A stretch of DNA of 64,000 bases. It comes from Thozetella sp. PMI_491. Taxonomy: Eukaryota; Ascomycota; Sordariomycetes; Chaetosphaeriales; Chaetosphaeriaceae. Numbering within the stretch: position 1 is the first letter of the stretch; every line of letters begins with the position of its first letter. Made by a program: the position numbers and the translations under genes. Positions 33,341 through 45,442 of this stretch are shown here, piece after piece. The stretch is taken from NCBI GenBank assembly GCA_021432635.1, contig MU270034.1:310001-374000 (forward strand), given 5' to 3'. The notes beneath the pieces were generated by a model that made no database searches, was not told where the DNA came from, and saw only the letters and a list, made by a program, of their open reading frames with translations.

Positions 33341-34378
33341 ATGTCATCTTTCCTATCAGCAATTTGTTCACTCAAATTTCAGACTTATAGCTCAGCACTA
33401 CCTCTGGAAGGATCTTCTCGGTTTCCTCGTACATCCTAGCATTCCCACCCAAGGTGTCGGCTTGAAAATTGCGGACGTCGCAACCGGCAATGGGTAAGGC
33501 TGAATGAAAAGATCCCTTCAAATCTAGTCCCTGACCCTCCAACTCCAGGATCTGGCTTCATGATTTGGCTCGTGACAGTCACATGTCTGTTGAACTTCAC
33601 GGGTTCGATATCAGCCTGGACCAAGTTGGTCCGAGACCTTGGCTACCGGCCAATATACGCATGCACACCTGGGACGTGTTCTAAGACCCCCCTTCGCAGT
33701 TTTGGGGGTACTTCGACATTGTACATGTTCGCTTAATCACTGTTGTGATCAAGAACAATGACCCGCGACCTGTGCTTGAAAAACTAACAAAGCTGTTAAG
33801 TATGCCAATCTCTGTCTTTCCAATCCTTGTCGCAACTAATTCGCGTTCTATCTACTGTATAGAACCGGGTGGTTATCTCCAATGGGACGAAGTTGACACA
33901 ATCTCTTGCTCTATCAAAACTGTCACTGGTGTGTCGGCAGACAACCTTGATAAGCTATTTTCCCAGCTCAAGGGGTGTGATACGTGAGTTATTGTAAAGC
34001 AGTTCGTCGGTACTTTATCCATCTGACTAAATTTTGCACTGCAGCTGGAAATACCAACTCACACAGATGATGAACGAAAGTGGATATACTCAACCATCAA
34101 TGTATGTCTATGAGTACAGTCTGGGTATGGCACGTTTCTGGAATGATGTGTGAGTATTTTGCGCGCCAGCCCCAGGAACTAAATGTCACGCAGGCTAACA
34201 AAATGGGCTCATAACATTAAGTTACGTGAGCACATGGAAAGAGTTTGCGGAGAACATACTCCAGACATCTGAAACTTCACATGAGCTAGAGGGAAAAGGG
34301 ATGGAAGAGGCGAGAAATGGGGCCGCGATTATGGTTCCTAAACTAGTGTGGGTTGCAAGAAACAACCAAAGTATATAG
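33341..34378 (+). pseudogene. SAM-dependent methyltransferase gene with a premature stop
   Basis: Joined segments up to 33493, 33549-33799, 33863-33983, 34045-34149 and 34222-34378 read as a fungal secondary-metabolism-type methyltransferase. The reading goes LKIADVATGNGIW (motif I), HGFDISLDQVGP, GYFDIVHVRLI, LLKPGGYLQWDE across an intron, and a C-terminal WKEFAENIL...PKLVWVARN ending at TAG. All internal introns have good GT-AG sites. The frame is broken by TAA at 33682-33684, between WDVF and DPPSQF, where the family usually has Glu; GAA to TAA is a single change. No clear start ATG was found upstream of AQHYLWKDLLG. I therefore call a recent pseudogene; a sequencing error is the alternative. 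Confidence 0.65.
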
Positions 34379-34673
34379 ATACCCGCCTACCTATGTATGA
34401 TAACCTATTTCATACGAGTGCAAAACATGCCTGAAGATTTCTGGATTTTCTGTTTCTCCTCCAAATCTGACGTAGAATATAAGACTAGTTTAGAATGTTG
34501 AGTGGTTTTTTTCTTAATTCTCCAGGTAATTTCTCCTCTGTATATTTAGTTAATATACACTCTTAAAAACCACAGTAAAACAGCTGTCACGACTCAATCG
34601 AGCTTGGTTGATTAGGTTAATCTGCACTTGTTATTCACCCAATGCTAAAAGATAAATGATCATGAACCATAAG

Positions 34674-35520
34674 TTACAGCTTCAATAAACCATTGATGAA
34701 CTCGACAATCTTCGCAGCAAGTGCTTCGGGCTGACTAGCGAAGGGCATATGGCCTGTATCAAAGTCAAAGATATTCCAGACAACCTTTGACTTTTCTAGC
34801 CACGTATCCTGCAACGATACAGGATTGCAGCAGTCCTTTAGCGTGCGTATATATGCTCTCCGCCCGTCAAAGCCTTTATCTGCCCAAGCCGGGGCTGTGG
34901 GCTTAGTTTCGAATGCAAGGAGTGCGTGAGGTAAGGCGGTGCTGGCAAATTTAAGAGCAAGGATAGGGTCGCAGTCATTGTAAAGAATATCCGTCGCTGG
35001 CTCTATGAGAGCAAGGCCGTGGGATGGCTGGGTTATCATACTTATATTAGTATTGAATTTACATATGGGCACCAATCATGACTTGCCATACCTTGTTGAT
35101 CTTGATAAAAGAAGGATAAGCTCCTCCTACCGCCTCAAGCAAAGATTCGCCGTCCAACGTAATATTGCCTGCAATATAGACAAGACCGATAACACCAACC
35201 GGCTTACCCTGGCTTTTGCGGGTCTGTAGATCAAGATTCTTAGCTGCAGCGCCCGCCACAACGCCACCGTATGAGTGTGCTAGAATTATGACGTTCTTCC
35301 CCTCTTGATCCAGTAGAGGAAGGAGGGCTTTCTCGCGGATCGAAACGATGTCATTTAAGCAACTTACCGTAGCTGCATTGGAAGGATTGCAGCTAGGGTA
35401 AGATGCCGGAAATGTCGAAAACCCTGCTTCTGTCAAATATGGCAATAGCTGATCAAAGCTCGCTGGGGTGCCAAATGCCCCGGGCACGAGAAGAATAACG
35501 GGTTGACAGGCGGAATTCAT
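34674..35520 (-). CDS. Alpha/beta-hydrolase (AB_hydrolase_6 type), 260 aa
   Basis: Exons (minus) 35520-35092 and 35027-34674 give 260 residues. The oxyanion-side motif is VPGAFGTPASFDQL, the nucleophile elbow is AHSYGG (Ser83) and the likely catalytic His is in DTGHMPFAS near the C-terminus. The protein resembles small plant/fungal salicylate-methylesterase-like or hydroxynitrile-lyase-like hydrolases. No signal peptide is obvious. A role as an esterase is likely, but the substrate is unknown. It stands next to the methyltransferase relic, which could once have supplied the esterified substrate; this is speculation. Confidence 0.85.
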
Positions 35521-36184
35521 AAGTGCGGTGTGGAGGTAAACGACGATAATGCAGTTTTAAGTAAAGACCCTCAAGGCGCAGTGCTTGAAAATATTGTGCT
35601 GCGTTTGAGAAGGATAAGGTAAACTTGTTGAGAAAAGAGATCCAGACTTGTGCGAGTTATTGTCTTTTAGGTTCAGCAACGTGAAGTGAAACCAACAGTT
35701 ATACTACAGGGCGGCGCAGAATTGGTACTACGTGTTGGTAGTATGACAATTTCCTACCGCATGTGACGTAACCGACAATATCTTCATGTGGGGCCGAGGT
35801 CCTTCCCGTCGTTCCCGAGTGAGAAGGATGCGGCCCGCAGCTATATGGTAACTGCACACTCAAAAGGCCCGATGACATGCTAGCCAAGGGCCCAGTCACA
35901 TCGGACAGACCAACAGAGATGCATTTCAATGCGTGAGTTCCTGGCGAAGTAGACCAGCGAAAGATGGCGGCTGTAGATATTCATACTTGCACTTGGTTCA
36001 GTCTCTTATGCCATGGGCGTGCATTGAGAATGAAGCTCCTAATAAACGAATATTGTCCCCTTCTTAAGCCATTCTCCCAACCGCTCGCAGTCTAATTTCT
36101 CGCCAACCTAGATTATTCACTATCAGTATCTTCAAACGTGGAATTACACGCTCCATACTTTGAGTCATTGACTTTACATCCAAC
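35521..36184. promoter_or_regulatory. Divergent intergenic region, hydrolase / rhodopsin-like gene
   Basis: 664 bp between divergent starts. No coding segment recognised. Confidence 0.4.
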
Positions 36185-37475
36185 ATGGCCAACACTTCGA
36201 TGGCTTCTGTAGACCTTTCCGAAAATCGGCAGTCTAGCCTGTATGCATCTTCCACAATTCCTTTCGCCTTGGCCTTAACCTGTGTCGTGCTCCGATTTTG
36301 GTGTCGCTTGGTTAAAAAGACAGCCTTATGGCTTGACGACTGGCTTATCCTTTTCGCATGTGTAAGTTTCTGCCTCTGCTCTGCCTTCTAGTCTACTGAG
36401 TACCTCTCAGGCAAATGCCGGCGGTTTGATGGCCACTATGTTATGGTGTAAGTTGCCTTCATGCTATAGTCCACTCCCCCAGACAAGTTAACATAGAAAG
36501 GGATACCGCGCGGCCTGGGCAAGCATATCCAAACTTTTGGTGCCAGTGTTGCTGAAGATTTTAGCCTCGGCCTTTTCATAGCTGAGCTGACATATACCGG
36601 TGTCATTGTCTTCGTCAAGCTTTCCATCCTTGCTATGTACTGGCGCATAGTCAACAGAAGCACTAGTATCAAACTTCCCATCAGCATTATGAGCACACTC
36701 GTATTTATGTGGGGAGTCGCCGTGGTTGGTCTCTGGCATCTCCTGACGCACTCATCTAGGTCTAACGTGGATAGTTTCTCCTATCGTTGCTGCAATGCAT
36801 CCCAACCCGCGGCATCTGGGACAAAACGATCGAGTCTTCCTGTAATGTCGATAGCCAAATGTTTCTCTTCGCGATCTCGATACCGAATATCCTCATTGAC
36901 ATCGCCCTTCTCGCTATGCCCGCTCCCTATGTGATCAAGCTCAATATTCCCGGAAAACAGAAGGCAGCTGTGCTGTCGGTTTTCTTCTTGGGTGGATTGT
37001 AAGTAACTGATTGCTATATTTTGCTGCCTGCGTACAATGCTGACCAAGAAGCGTCTGTATTGCCTCCATTATGCGTCTTATCGCCGTAGTTACGGAAAAG
37101 ACCGACGTTGATATGACCTGGAATCTAACTAATCAAGGCATATGGGCTGTCGTTGAAGCCAACTTTGCAATTATCTCTGGTATATCTAAACCTACAACTC
37201 AGTCATCAGCTTTCCATACATGTCTCTGGGCGAAGGTATACTAATTCTCTTTTACAGCATGTCTTCCAACGTTGCGACCCGTTTGGGTCGCTCTACACCA
37301 AAGATGCTCAAATAGTAAGGAGCCGGCTCCATCGTCGTACAAACTCGCTACTGCAAGTCCTCCAGTAAAGTATCCTCCACCTTCATGGGATACACTGGTT
37401 CTCCAATCCAATGCCACTGGGGGAGAAGAAGATACTCGGCCATTCGCAGTGCCACGTGATCATCGAAATATCTGA
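36185..37475 (+). CDS. PTH11/rhodopsin-type fungal integral membrane protein, 335 aa
   Basis: Exons 36185-36361, 36411-36447, 36501-36724, 36775-36998, 37052-37179 and 37258-37475 close in frame to 335 residues. The family pattern is visible: LRFWCRLVKKTALWLDDWLI, a LGKHIQ segment, VKLSILAMYWRI, LLQCIPTRGIWD, FAISIPNILIDIALLAMPAPYV, LGG|FVCIASIMRL and the end of TM7 at SACLPTLRPV. Seven membrane helices are expected. The acceptor before exon 3 (AAAG at 36500) is weak but is the only in-frame choice I found. Such proteins are orphan membrane receptors or structural membrane proteins in Pezizomycotina; ligand and role are unknown. Confidence 0.82.
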
Positions 37476-38453
37476 TATCAGGCCTAAGTGATATTCGTGC
37501 CTCTGGCTTGTGGCCTAAAAGGAAGCTATTCTTCAGTCCAACCCTGTCTAATGAGCAAATCCGCTATCTACTTATATAAGGAGTATCCTTCTTTTAGAAG
37601 CAAGCTCGGCTAGGGAGAGACTTCTATCAAGATCAATGTAAGAGGGTCTGTTGTTACTCCTCTCCTCAGGGTATAATGCGAATCTTCTTGAGCTACCTAT
37701 ATCCTACCTAGTAACCCTAGCCCTAGTAGAAAAGTTCGTTATAACAGGCGAGTGCTGCATGTGTATATTATGTACGTATTAACGTGTTGAAAAGACAAAA
37801 AATTTTGCACATATATATTAGCTAATTATAGTGGGAATATCTGAGTGTTTTTAAGCGATAGTAGCAGAATATCGGCCCAGGCGTTGTCCTGTCATTCCAT
37901 TATCTTATTTGCATTGGTTTATAGTTTAAGTCGCCTAAAGCAGCGCCACAGCCCACAGAATTCGGCGGTACATGCTGCATTGTATGTATTATACTTAAAT
38001 GCATGCCTAATTACTCCAATAAAATTCAAGGTAAATAATCTCTTACTTCCCCTATATACCAGGGAAACTCATACTTATCAAATACACGTTTCCCACACTT
38101 ACTTAACCGCTTTTCCAATATACAGGGTTACACATATAACTATCAGAGATTGCTCCCTAAGACCCCTTATTCCTAAACTCAGCAACTTACCGAGGCAGTT
38201 TGCCGAGCTTCCCCTACTCACAGCTGGCAGAGCTGGCACTCAACTGTGAGCTTTACCCCTACTTCTTTGTGACATCTCCCTACCTTCTTCTACCGCGTGA
38301 AAATACTTCATGATTCTACGCTTGTGTAAGCTCTATGGTATCTTGAGTAAACGCTGCGCAGAAACCTAGGCAGTCAAAGAGGAGCGGCCAAGTCTATCCA
38401 TCACAAGTTCATTAGAATATTGCGAAGGTACCAGGTTACGGCTTGCCTTTACA
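37476..38453. other. AT-rich intergenic stretch
   Basis: About 980 bp, AT-rich around 37560-38100, without a supported gene. A 134-codon plus-strand frame at 37845-38249 is not convincing (low-complexity residues, no family). Confidence 0.4.
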
Positions 38454-41400
38454 TCACGTCGTGGGCTCTAAGCCAGACTCTTTTGCAAGCCTAGAGAAAA
38501 TTGAGTTGGAATCTCTGAGCAGCACTTCCGGTTTCTCAAATTCCACCACAGATCCACCGTCCATAACCATGATGCGGTCGTGATCGATCTAGCCAACGGC
38601 TCTATGTGAGAAGCCGTTTCGTGTAATATAGTAGTGAGGGGATAGGTAACAATGACCGTACCACAGATAGCATTTGATGCGCAATGGTGATTATCGTACT
38701 GCCTTGAAAGGCTTGCCTCATGACGTCTTGGATCAGATCTGCCGTTTCCTGGTCCACTGCGGCGGTAGCTAAAGACAGAAGGCCTTGTCAGCGGCACAGC
38801 CTCAAAATGCGGACGTCACCAGCTACAAACCTTCGTCAATCACAACAATCTTCCTACGTGCTATAATAGCCCTAGCGATACCAAGAAGTTGTGTCTGACC
38901 AGCTGACAGCAGGCTCCTAAGAGAAATGTATGTAAGCGTACGGATGAAACACACAAAATACGATGCTATCGCTCCAGGCAATTTTTACTTACCCTCCATC
39001 GGAAATACGATACTCCAGCAGATCGTCGCCAGCATCGATACGCAGCATCTCCGCAAGCCTACATCTAGCCGCCGCATCCCGGAGTTCCTCGTCGGCCTTG
39101 TCACCGACCGGATCGAGGTTCTCACGCAAGCAGCCAGTGAACGCCACCGGACCTTGCGGAATCACCGAGATGTTGCGGCGCAGCTCGGTAATCGATACCC
39201 CCCGCAGGATGTCGCGCCCGTCTATGGTAATGCGACCGCCCGCGAGCACGGCCTCTTTATCCAGGGCTTGCATCAGCGCAAGCACCAGCGAGGATTTCCC
39301 GGCGCCGGTGCGCCCAACGATACCAATGCGCTCACCGCCGGCGATGGTGAGGTTGAGGTCACGCAGGCACAGTGGTCCCCCTGGCCGATATGAGGCGCTA
39401 AACTTCTCGAAAGTTATAGTTGGATCGGCCGGCCAAGTCGGCGAGAGAGGTGGTGAGGGTGGCGAGGGGAGGGAAGAAAGGCCAGAGTCAGATTCCTCCT
39501 CAGGCGGGTTCATCGCGTATCGCTGGATGCGCTCCCAGGATGTAAGGTCGGCCTCGAGGCTGGCTATGAGTTGCACAAACCCACCTAGGATTCCAGTGGC
39601 CTGCAAGACGTAGCTCATGACGAAGCCGAGGGTGCTAGGAGACGTCTTGAGGCTGATTAGAAGACTCGCGGTCAGTGCTTGGATGACAGAGCCGATGACC
39701 TGGAGGCGCAGCTGGAGCCAGATATTGATGCATACAAACGGCAGCCACACTCGCTGGTGCTGATCAACAAAGTGGCGGGCGCGCTCCTTGAAAAAGTCGG
39801 CTTGGTCGTAGGCGAGGATCACGGGCGCACCATTGGACATCTCACCCGATGTATTGAGTATGGGTCCACGTGCGCTGCTGTCAAGACGCCGCAGCTGGCG
39901 GCATGCCCGTCTGTAGTAGTACTGAAGGGATAGGTAGAATATGATTAGTGGCCCCAGGTACAGCAAGCTTGCGATGGCGTTGAAGATAACAACAAAAACA
40001 GTCATGATGACGATAGGACCAAAGAGGGAGAGGGCGCTAAAGCCTAGGGCGACGGTGCTGTCAATTTTGTTGATATCGTTGGTAAAGCGGTTCAGGATTG
40101 CGCCGGCCGGCGTCGTATCGAAGAAGCTGAATTTACTCTTAAGAATTCCGGACGTAAGAAAGGAGTGGACGGCGCGGGAGGCGGGAATGATGCAAGCAAA
40201 GAAGGCGGTCAGCATAAACGTGGCGGCCAAGAGCGATCCGAGCACGCCAAACATGGCGTAGTTGATCAGCTTGCTTGAATGGCCCGTTCGTTCGAACTCA
40301 TCGCTGGTTTGTTGCAGGTAGTAAACGGCGCGGACAGAAATAAACATGTTGACGATGGCTATGGCTATGGCCAGCGGCCAGCCCCAGAACTTCGCAGCCC
40401 CAAGGTATGCCATGTAAGTGCGGAGCTTGACAGATTCGGCGCTTATATCTGCCAAGTTGTCGCCTACGGATGGGTTAATCTTGTGTTGTAGCAAAGACTC
40501 GACATCTGGTTCTGGGTATTCGATTCCAGCCGTGCTGCCCAGGGCCAAGATGGCTAAGGATTGCGGGTTCTCCAAGGGACCGTGGCTTTCAGGCACCTCC
40601 TGGACTTCTCCAGAATCTGGATTATTTCTGTTCTCAGATTTTGGCAGCAGCTCAGAATCTAAATCGACGAGGGGCAGAATATTCGGCGTAATGGTGCCGT
40701 CTGCGATGACGTATACCGAGTTGGCCGCTTGTATCAGAGCTTTGTTGGACGTAGTTATTACTCGCGTACGCCCGTGTAGCAGCCCGCTCGGGCCTAAAAC
40801 ATCCTCAATAAGCTTGCGCTGGGTCTCAACATCTATGCTCGCTAGCGGTTCGTCTAGAACAACCAGTGGTTTCCGCGAATAGACTGCTCTCGAGAGCGCT
40901 ACCTTGCTCTGTTGACCTCCAGAGAGAGATCTCCCGTCGCCTTCGAGCAGCGTGCTGTCTCCGTCCGGCAACCGGGCGAAGTCTGGGCCCAGGCATACCG
41001 CTGCGATGACTTGGCCGTACCAAACAGGATCGAACGGAAGGCCAAACAGTATGTTTTCGCGGATGGTCCCATTGATTAGGAACGGCTTCTGGGGCGAGTA
41101 AGCCGCCTGTCTGCTAGCTTGCACCAGCCCCTGCTGTGGCTGAATGTCGCCTACCATGGCGCGAAGAAGGGTCGTCTTGCCGGATCCCACGGCACCGACG
41201 ATGACCGTGAGTTTTCCCCGCGGGGCATCCAGAGTGCAGTTGTGCAGGATCGTCTTGTTACTGATGCCAGGTATGTTGTAGCTTGCCTGAGACATGCCAA
41301 TTTCGTAAGATTCATCTGCTTCCGGGGTTGGGGTATCATGGAATTCCTCTCGGTTCCCAGGCGCCATGAGATATTCCCGCACTCGCCCATAAGATATAAT

Positions 41401-43173
41401 CCCACCCTGGTACATCATGAAAAGGCCAGGCAGCATTATCAAGGCGCGGTTGACGATGTTAAAGAGAATTAGGGATGGAAAGACAACGCCACTAGATAGA
41501 TCATGGCCGAGTGCTACGCGGGTCGCGAAGGATGTAGCCACCAGGACGATGGGGACTAAGTGGGACAGGAAGGAGATGCAGACGTTGGTTACCACCACGT
41601 GTCCCCAAGCCCTCATCTCTGAGGCACGCGCCTCGTCAATCTTGTCTTCAAAGACGGCCTGCCACCCGTACAGCTTGATGTGCTTGATACGGGCTAGGAC
41701 TTCTTTGATTAGAGACACTCTGGCGTCCTTGGCTACCAAGACTTGCCTTAGCCGCCGAGACAGAAACCCCAGGCAGACCATTAGCGGTGGCACTATCAGG
41801 AGCTACAGTCATTGTTCAACACGCGACACCATCAGCAGCGTCCTTGGCAAAGAAGACAGGGGTACATCTGAGGGGGCGTAAAACCTACCGCAGCGCCACA
41901 CGCGGCAAGCACACTCTGCCAACCTAAGATATACATGGCAGCCATCAAGCTGACAACAAGTTGCAGCGGGATGAACCACATGCCGTTCAAGTTCTCGACA
42001 AGTGTAAAGATATGAACGAGGTCGACTTCGATAATAACTGCCGGGTCACTGCTAGGGGGGGCACTACCCCCTACGCCGGCGACAGCGGGTTGGTCTAGGC
42101 CTTTGTCGCATACGAGTGCCGTCATGGCAGACCGGAGCCTCACACCAACCAGGCGCATAATAAGCATTATATGGTTGGCACACAGAGCGTGGAGAATGCC
42201 GGCTACAAATGCAGCAGCTATTATAGATGGCTTCGGATCTGCGAGGAGACGTTGCAGCAAGAATGGCTGTAGGATCACCGTGACGAGCTCGATCAGAGCC
42301 AAGACAACACAAGCAATCAGTGGTCTCGCAAACATGGCCAGGAGAAGCGAGAAGAGGCTTCTGGGCCACTCGCGCTGAGGCCAGTGGAATCGCGAGCCCG
42401 GGTGCCATGTCTCTCCCAGGGACCGTCGTACGCTCAGGTCATCGTCGACATCCCACAGGTCCGTGGGGTGGAGAGTGCCAGAGGCAGAGCGCTTAAGAAT
42501 AGGCGTCATCCAAGCCAAGGTGATATAAGCAAGGAAAGATTGGGGACGTGTCAGAGGATGGGCCATCTCACCCTCGCGCTGGCGACTTTGGTTGCTAGTG
42601 TCGGCCAAAGTAGCTGTTCCGCTAAGGAAGAACAGTACAGGTACCAGCACATCTGCCGTGTTAGAGCCCTGGGAGACTAATGGGAAGTTGAATGTCCAGA
42701 CCAAACAACTCAGGAAATTATACAGCACCCGAGGGGATGGCGCAGCGCTGAGCATGATTGCTACTAGCGAGGTTATTCCGCCTACGATGATGGCGACCTG
42801 CAAGAGAACAACATCTGGATCCAGAGGCATGGCAGTGAGAATCCATGTTGAGATCCCCAGGATCAACAGCTGGATGAGCTGAGGTGCTTGAATTAGCACC
42901 GAATTGCAGCGGGGATCGATGCAGACAGAGTGGAAAGACACTTACGCAGTCGATAGCGCTACTCCAACCCCATAGACTCCTCACTACCAAAGCCTTTGGC
43001 TGTCGTCTCTTCCCTCGAAGACATAGGGCAAGGGACATAACATATAATCCTGACAGGCCAAGCTGCACATTCCTGTGTGAAGTGGCGCGTCAGCTCGGAG
43101 GACCATAGCGCAAAGCCTTGCCTAAGCAGACAAAGAGGTGGTAAACCTACCGTGGGAGATGTGCTCTATCCAT
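38454..43173 (-). CDS. ABC transporter, MRP/ABCC type, 1425 aa
   Basis: Exons (minus): 43173-43151, 43072-42946, 42878-41889, 41802-38993, 38916-38831, 38768-38662 and 38588-38454; 1425 residues in frame. Layout: short N-terminal membrane domain, TMD1, NBD1, TMD2, NBD2. NBD1 has Walker A GAVGSGKT (583-590), signature LSGGQ (673-677) and Walker B VVLDEP (about 694). NBD2 has Walker A GRTGAGKS (1210-1217), a variant signature LSAGQ and Walker B IVVIDEA. The ends across introns (STIITIAHQ, RIMVMDGGSVVEF) confirm the 3' exons. The protein should export organic anions or conjugates using ATP. The first exon codes only eight residues and the N-terminal domain is short for the family (usually ~1450-1550 aa), so an upstream exon may be missing. 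Confidence 0.93.
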
Positions 43174-44327
43174 GGCGCTTGAATAATGATAGCATGAGAC
43201 AGAATAGTTTACAGGACAACATGGATAAAATTCAATGCTAGAAAAACCGTGCATAGATGGTAGCGCAGCCAAGGCGCGTCCCAGGGATAAAACGCACGAA
43301 GGAATTGACTTTGTCACGTCTCCAATCTCCCGGGTCGACGTGAAAGCGGTTGGAGCATGGAAAGAGGCGGCCGGCGTAGAAGGGCGGCCAAACGCAAGAG
43401 CTCTGATAAATGCATCGGGGGAGAAAAGCTGCTGAAACGCCGACACCCGACGCTTGGTTGACGAACTCATCTGCCGGCCTCGACGTGGGGTTTGAGAGGC
43501 GCGGTACTGCCCAACTCAGCCTATGCGATGGCCCTCCAGCCGTGTGCGCGCGGGGGAAAACATTCCGACGAACCAATAACAGTCCATCATCCAGCCGATA
43601 AGCCCGTTTAGGTACTTAGGATTGCTCGGTGCCGTCAGCCGTCCTGCCAGGACCTGGATCCACGGCCATTTTCCACGCGTCAGCATGCAGGCGCGGTTGC
43701 CGGGCTGTGCGCCACCCGAGGTCGAGAAGCTGGGCATACGGAAAGGAGTTGTTTCCTTGAGAAGCTTTGGAATGGCCGGCGCTTGCAATAATCAACCGGG
43801 GGGGGTGCCAAACCCCATTCGAGCAATTGCCGCCTAACGCACAGTGAAGGAGAGACAGAATCGTGTAGAGTAGATTCGCACGGGGTATTGTTTCATTACT
43901 AGCCGTGCTCGGAATTTATGTAACATTAGCTAAGCAACCTTGCGGCTTTCCAAAGACATATACCTACCTTGTCAAGCCTGCGCGTCAAGATCACGCAAAG
44001 GAGAATATATTGAGGGCTGTTATCGGCCTCGTCGTTCTAACCCGTAGCAAAGATAGCACATATCAGGACTACTGGTATGGTTCTAGCATCTAGAATAACC
44101 CTCGTCATGTTAAGTAGATTTGCTGCCGCCGCATCTCAGTTTGTACTGCATAACGGTTCGGGATTAGCATATCATCGATTTAAGGAGGTCAAGTATGTAA
44201 AATAGCCACCCCTTTCGCCTTTCTTGGTAGGCTAACTACTTTCACATTTGGGCATGGCTTATTTTGCTCCCTTCTTTCTCTCTCCCCTGAGTGTGTGTGT
44301 GGAGGGGGGGGCGTTTGTCTGATTGTC
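43174..44327. other. Intergenic region upstream of the ABC gene
   Basis: 1.15 kb. A minus-strand frame runs from 43470 in phase with the ABC start, so part of it could be extra N-terminal coding sequence; it lacks membrane-like character and was not included. A short GT run followed by a G run lies at 44289-44310. Otherwise nothing was recognised. Confidence 0.35.
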
Positions 44328-44810
44328 TCAGACCCCGTCGGGGTCATCGTAAGGGTCGTGTCCGGGCCATCGAACCCACTTTCTCTCAATACAACATGAC
44401 TGGTTCGAGTTAACATGGGAACGAGGAGCGGAGCAGTCTGCAACAGGGATCCTGTACGGCTTCCATTCCCAGCTATCGTGACCTCGAGTAAGACGCGGGT
44501 CTGAGAAATCAGCATCTCCCGACGCGAAGGGATCGGGAACGCCGAGCTCGGCTTTCACATCTTGCAGGAGCCCGATAAGCGCGTTTTCCATACGCTCAAC
44601 AGCCTCGCTATGGCTAGCAAATACTCCGAGCAACCTCGTCTCATTATGACCAGAGAAGGTCTGTGAAGGAGAGGTCCTGTGAGTGTAATGAGAAAGGTAT
44701 ACCCAGGCCAGTCGTCCATGGTCATCGAATTCGACTAAGGGCCCCGTGCCACTTGTGCCATATTGGGCAGTTAAGGTTTCGTGGTGGGGGTGAATCGAAG
44801 TGAGATGCAC
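44328..44810 (-). CDS. Hypothetical protein, about 160 aa (5' end uncertain)
   Basis: An open frame from an apparent acceptor site (CACGCAG just above 44810) to a stop at 44328 codes about 160 residues. The composition is protein-like: EFDDHGRLAWVYLSHYTHRT, then a charged helix SEAVERMENALIGLLQDVKAEL and a conserved-looking end CCIERKWVRWPGHDPYDDPDGV in two parts. There is no ATG at the 5' end, so a first exon upstream is likely but I could not place it. No family recognised. Confidence 0.4.
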   Translation of the reverse strand: MHLTSIHPHHETLTAQYGTSGTGPLVEFDDHGRLAWVYLSHYTHRTSPSQTFSGHNETRLLGVFASHSEAVERMENALIGLLQDVKAELGVPDPFASGDADFSDPRLTRGHDSWEWKPYRIPVADCSAPRSHVNSNQSCCIERKWVRWPGHDPYDDPDGV

Positions 44811-45442
44811 CTGCGTGTTGATATTGGTTCAAGTAAAGTTTTTTTTGTTCTTTTTGTCTTTGTGAGAAATTTCGAGTTTTCGTAGGTAGTTCTTGATGTG
44901 CAAAGTGTTAACAGTTAGACTCCGCGAGGTCTGCAAGTGAAAATGGTCAGCTTGGCTCAACTAGTGGCTAGGTAACGGTTGAGAATAGTTGCTCACAGAT
45001 TGATGTGAAATCTAGTCCTCTTTCAGGCTCTACGAACGAGTTGTCTAAGTAGAGGTGGCTACCTAGGTGAGCAACTTTATCTACTCGCTCTCGGTATGCC
45101 TCTTCTAACCATCTTCACCACTTCCTCCGTCGCCGTAGCAGCTTGAATTTTCAGTAACCTATCATTTTGTACGTTATTTTCGTTTTCAGAGATACGCGCA
45201 ATCACCATCTGTTTACTTTTGACACACAATAAGAAGCTTGGGTTGCAAGCTTGAGGACATAACGATGCCTTCAAGTCGCGTCTATTAATTAATATATCAA
45301 TTCTACCTTGCTGATGCTTCTCTCCTTAGTTTGACTTGGATGGTGTCAGCTACGTAGAAAGCTTTACAAAGATGATACATCATTCATTATTAACGACATA
45401 TAACACTTCTTGCATGTGATCTACATGTGAGCCGGTCAACTC
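44811..45442. other. Intergenic, nothing recognised
   Basis: 632 bp between the hypothetical gene and the stop of the peroxidase gene; AT-rich in parts. A first exon of the hypothetical gene may lie here. Confidence 0.35.

Noticed and set aside
37845-38249. 134-codon plus-strand open frame
   Set aside because: Lies in AT-rich sequence, with low-complexity residues and no family resemblance or supporting exons.
43174-43470. In-phase upstream extension of the ABC transporter
   Set aside because: The frame is open but lacks the hydrophobic first helix expected for an MRP N-terminal domain; the start at 43173 was preferred with a caveat.
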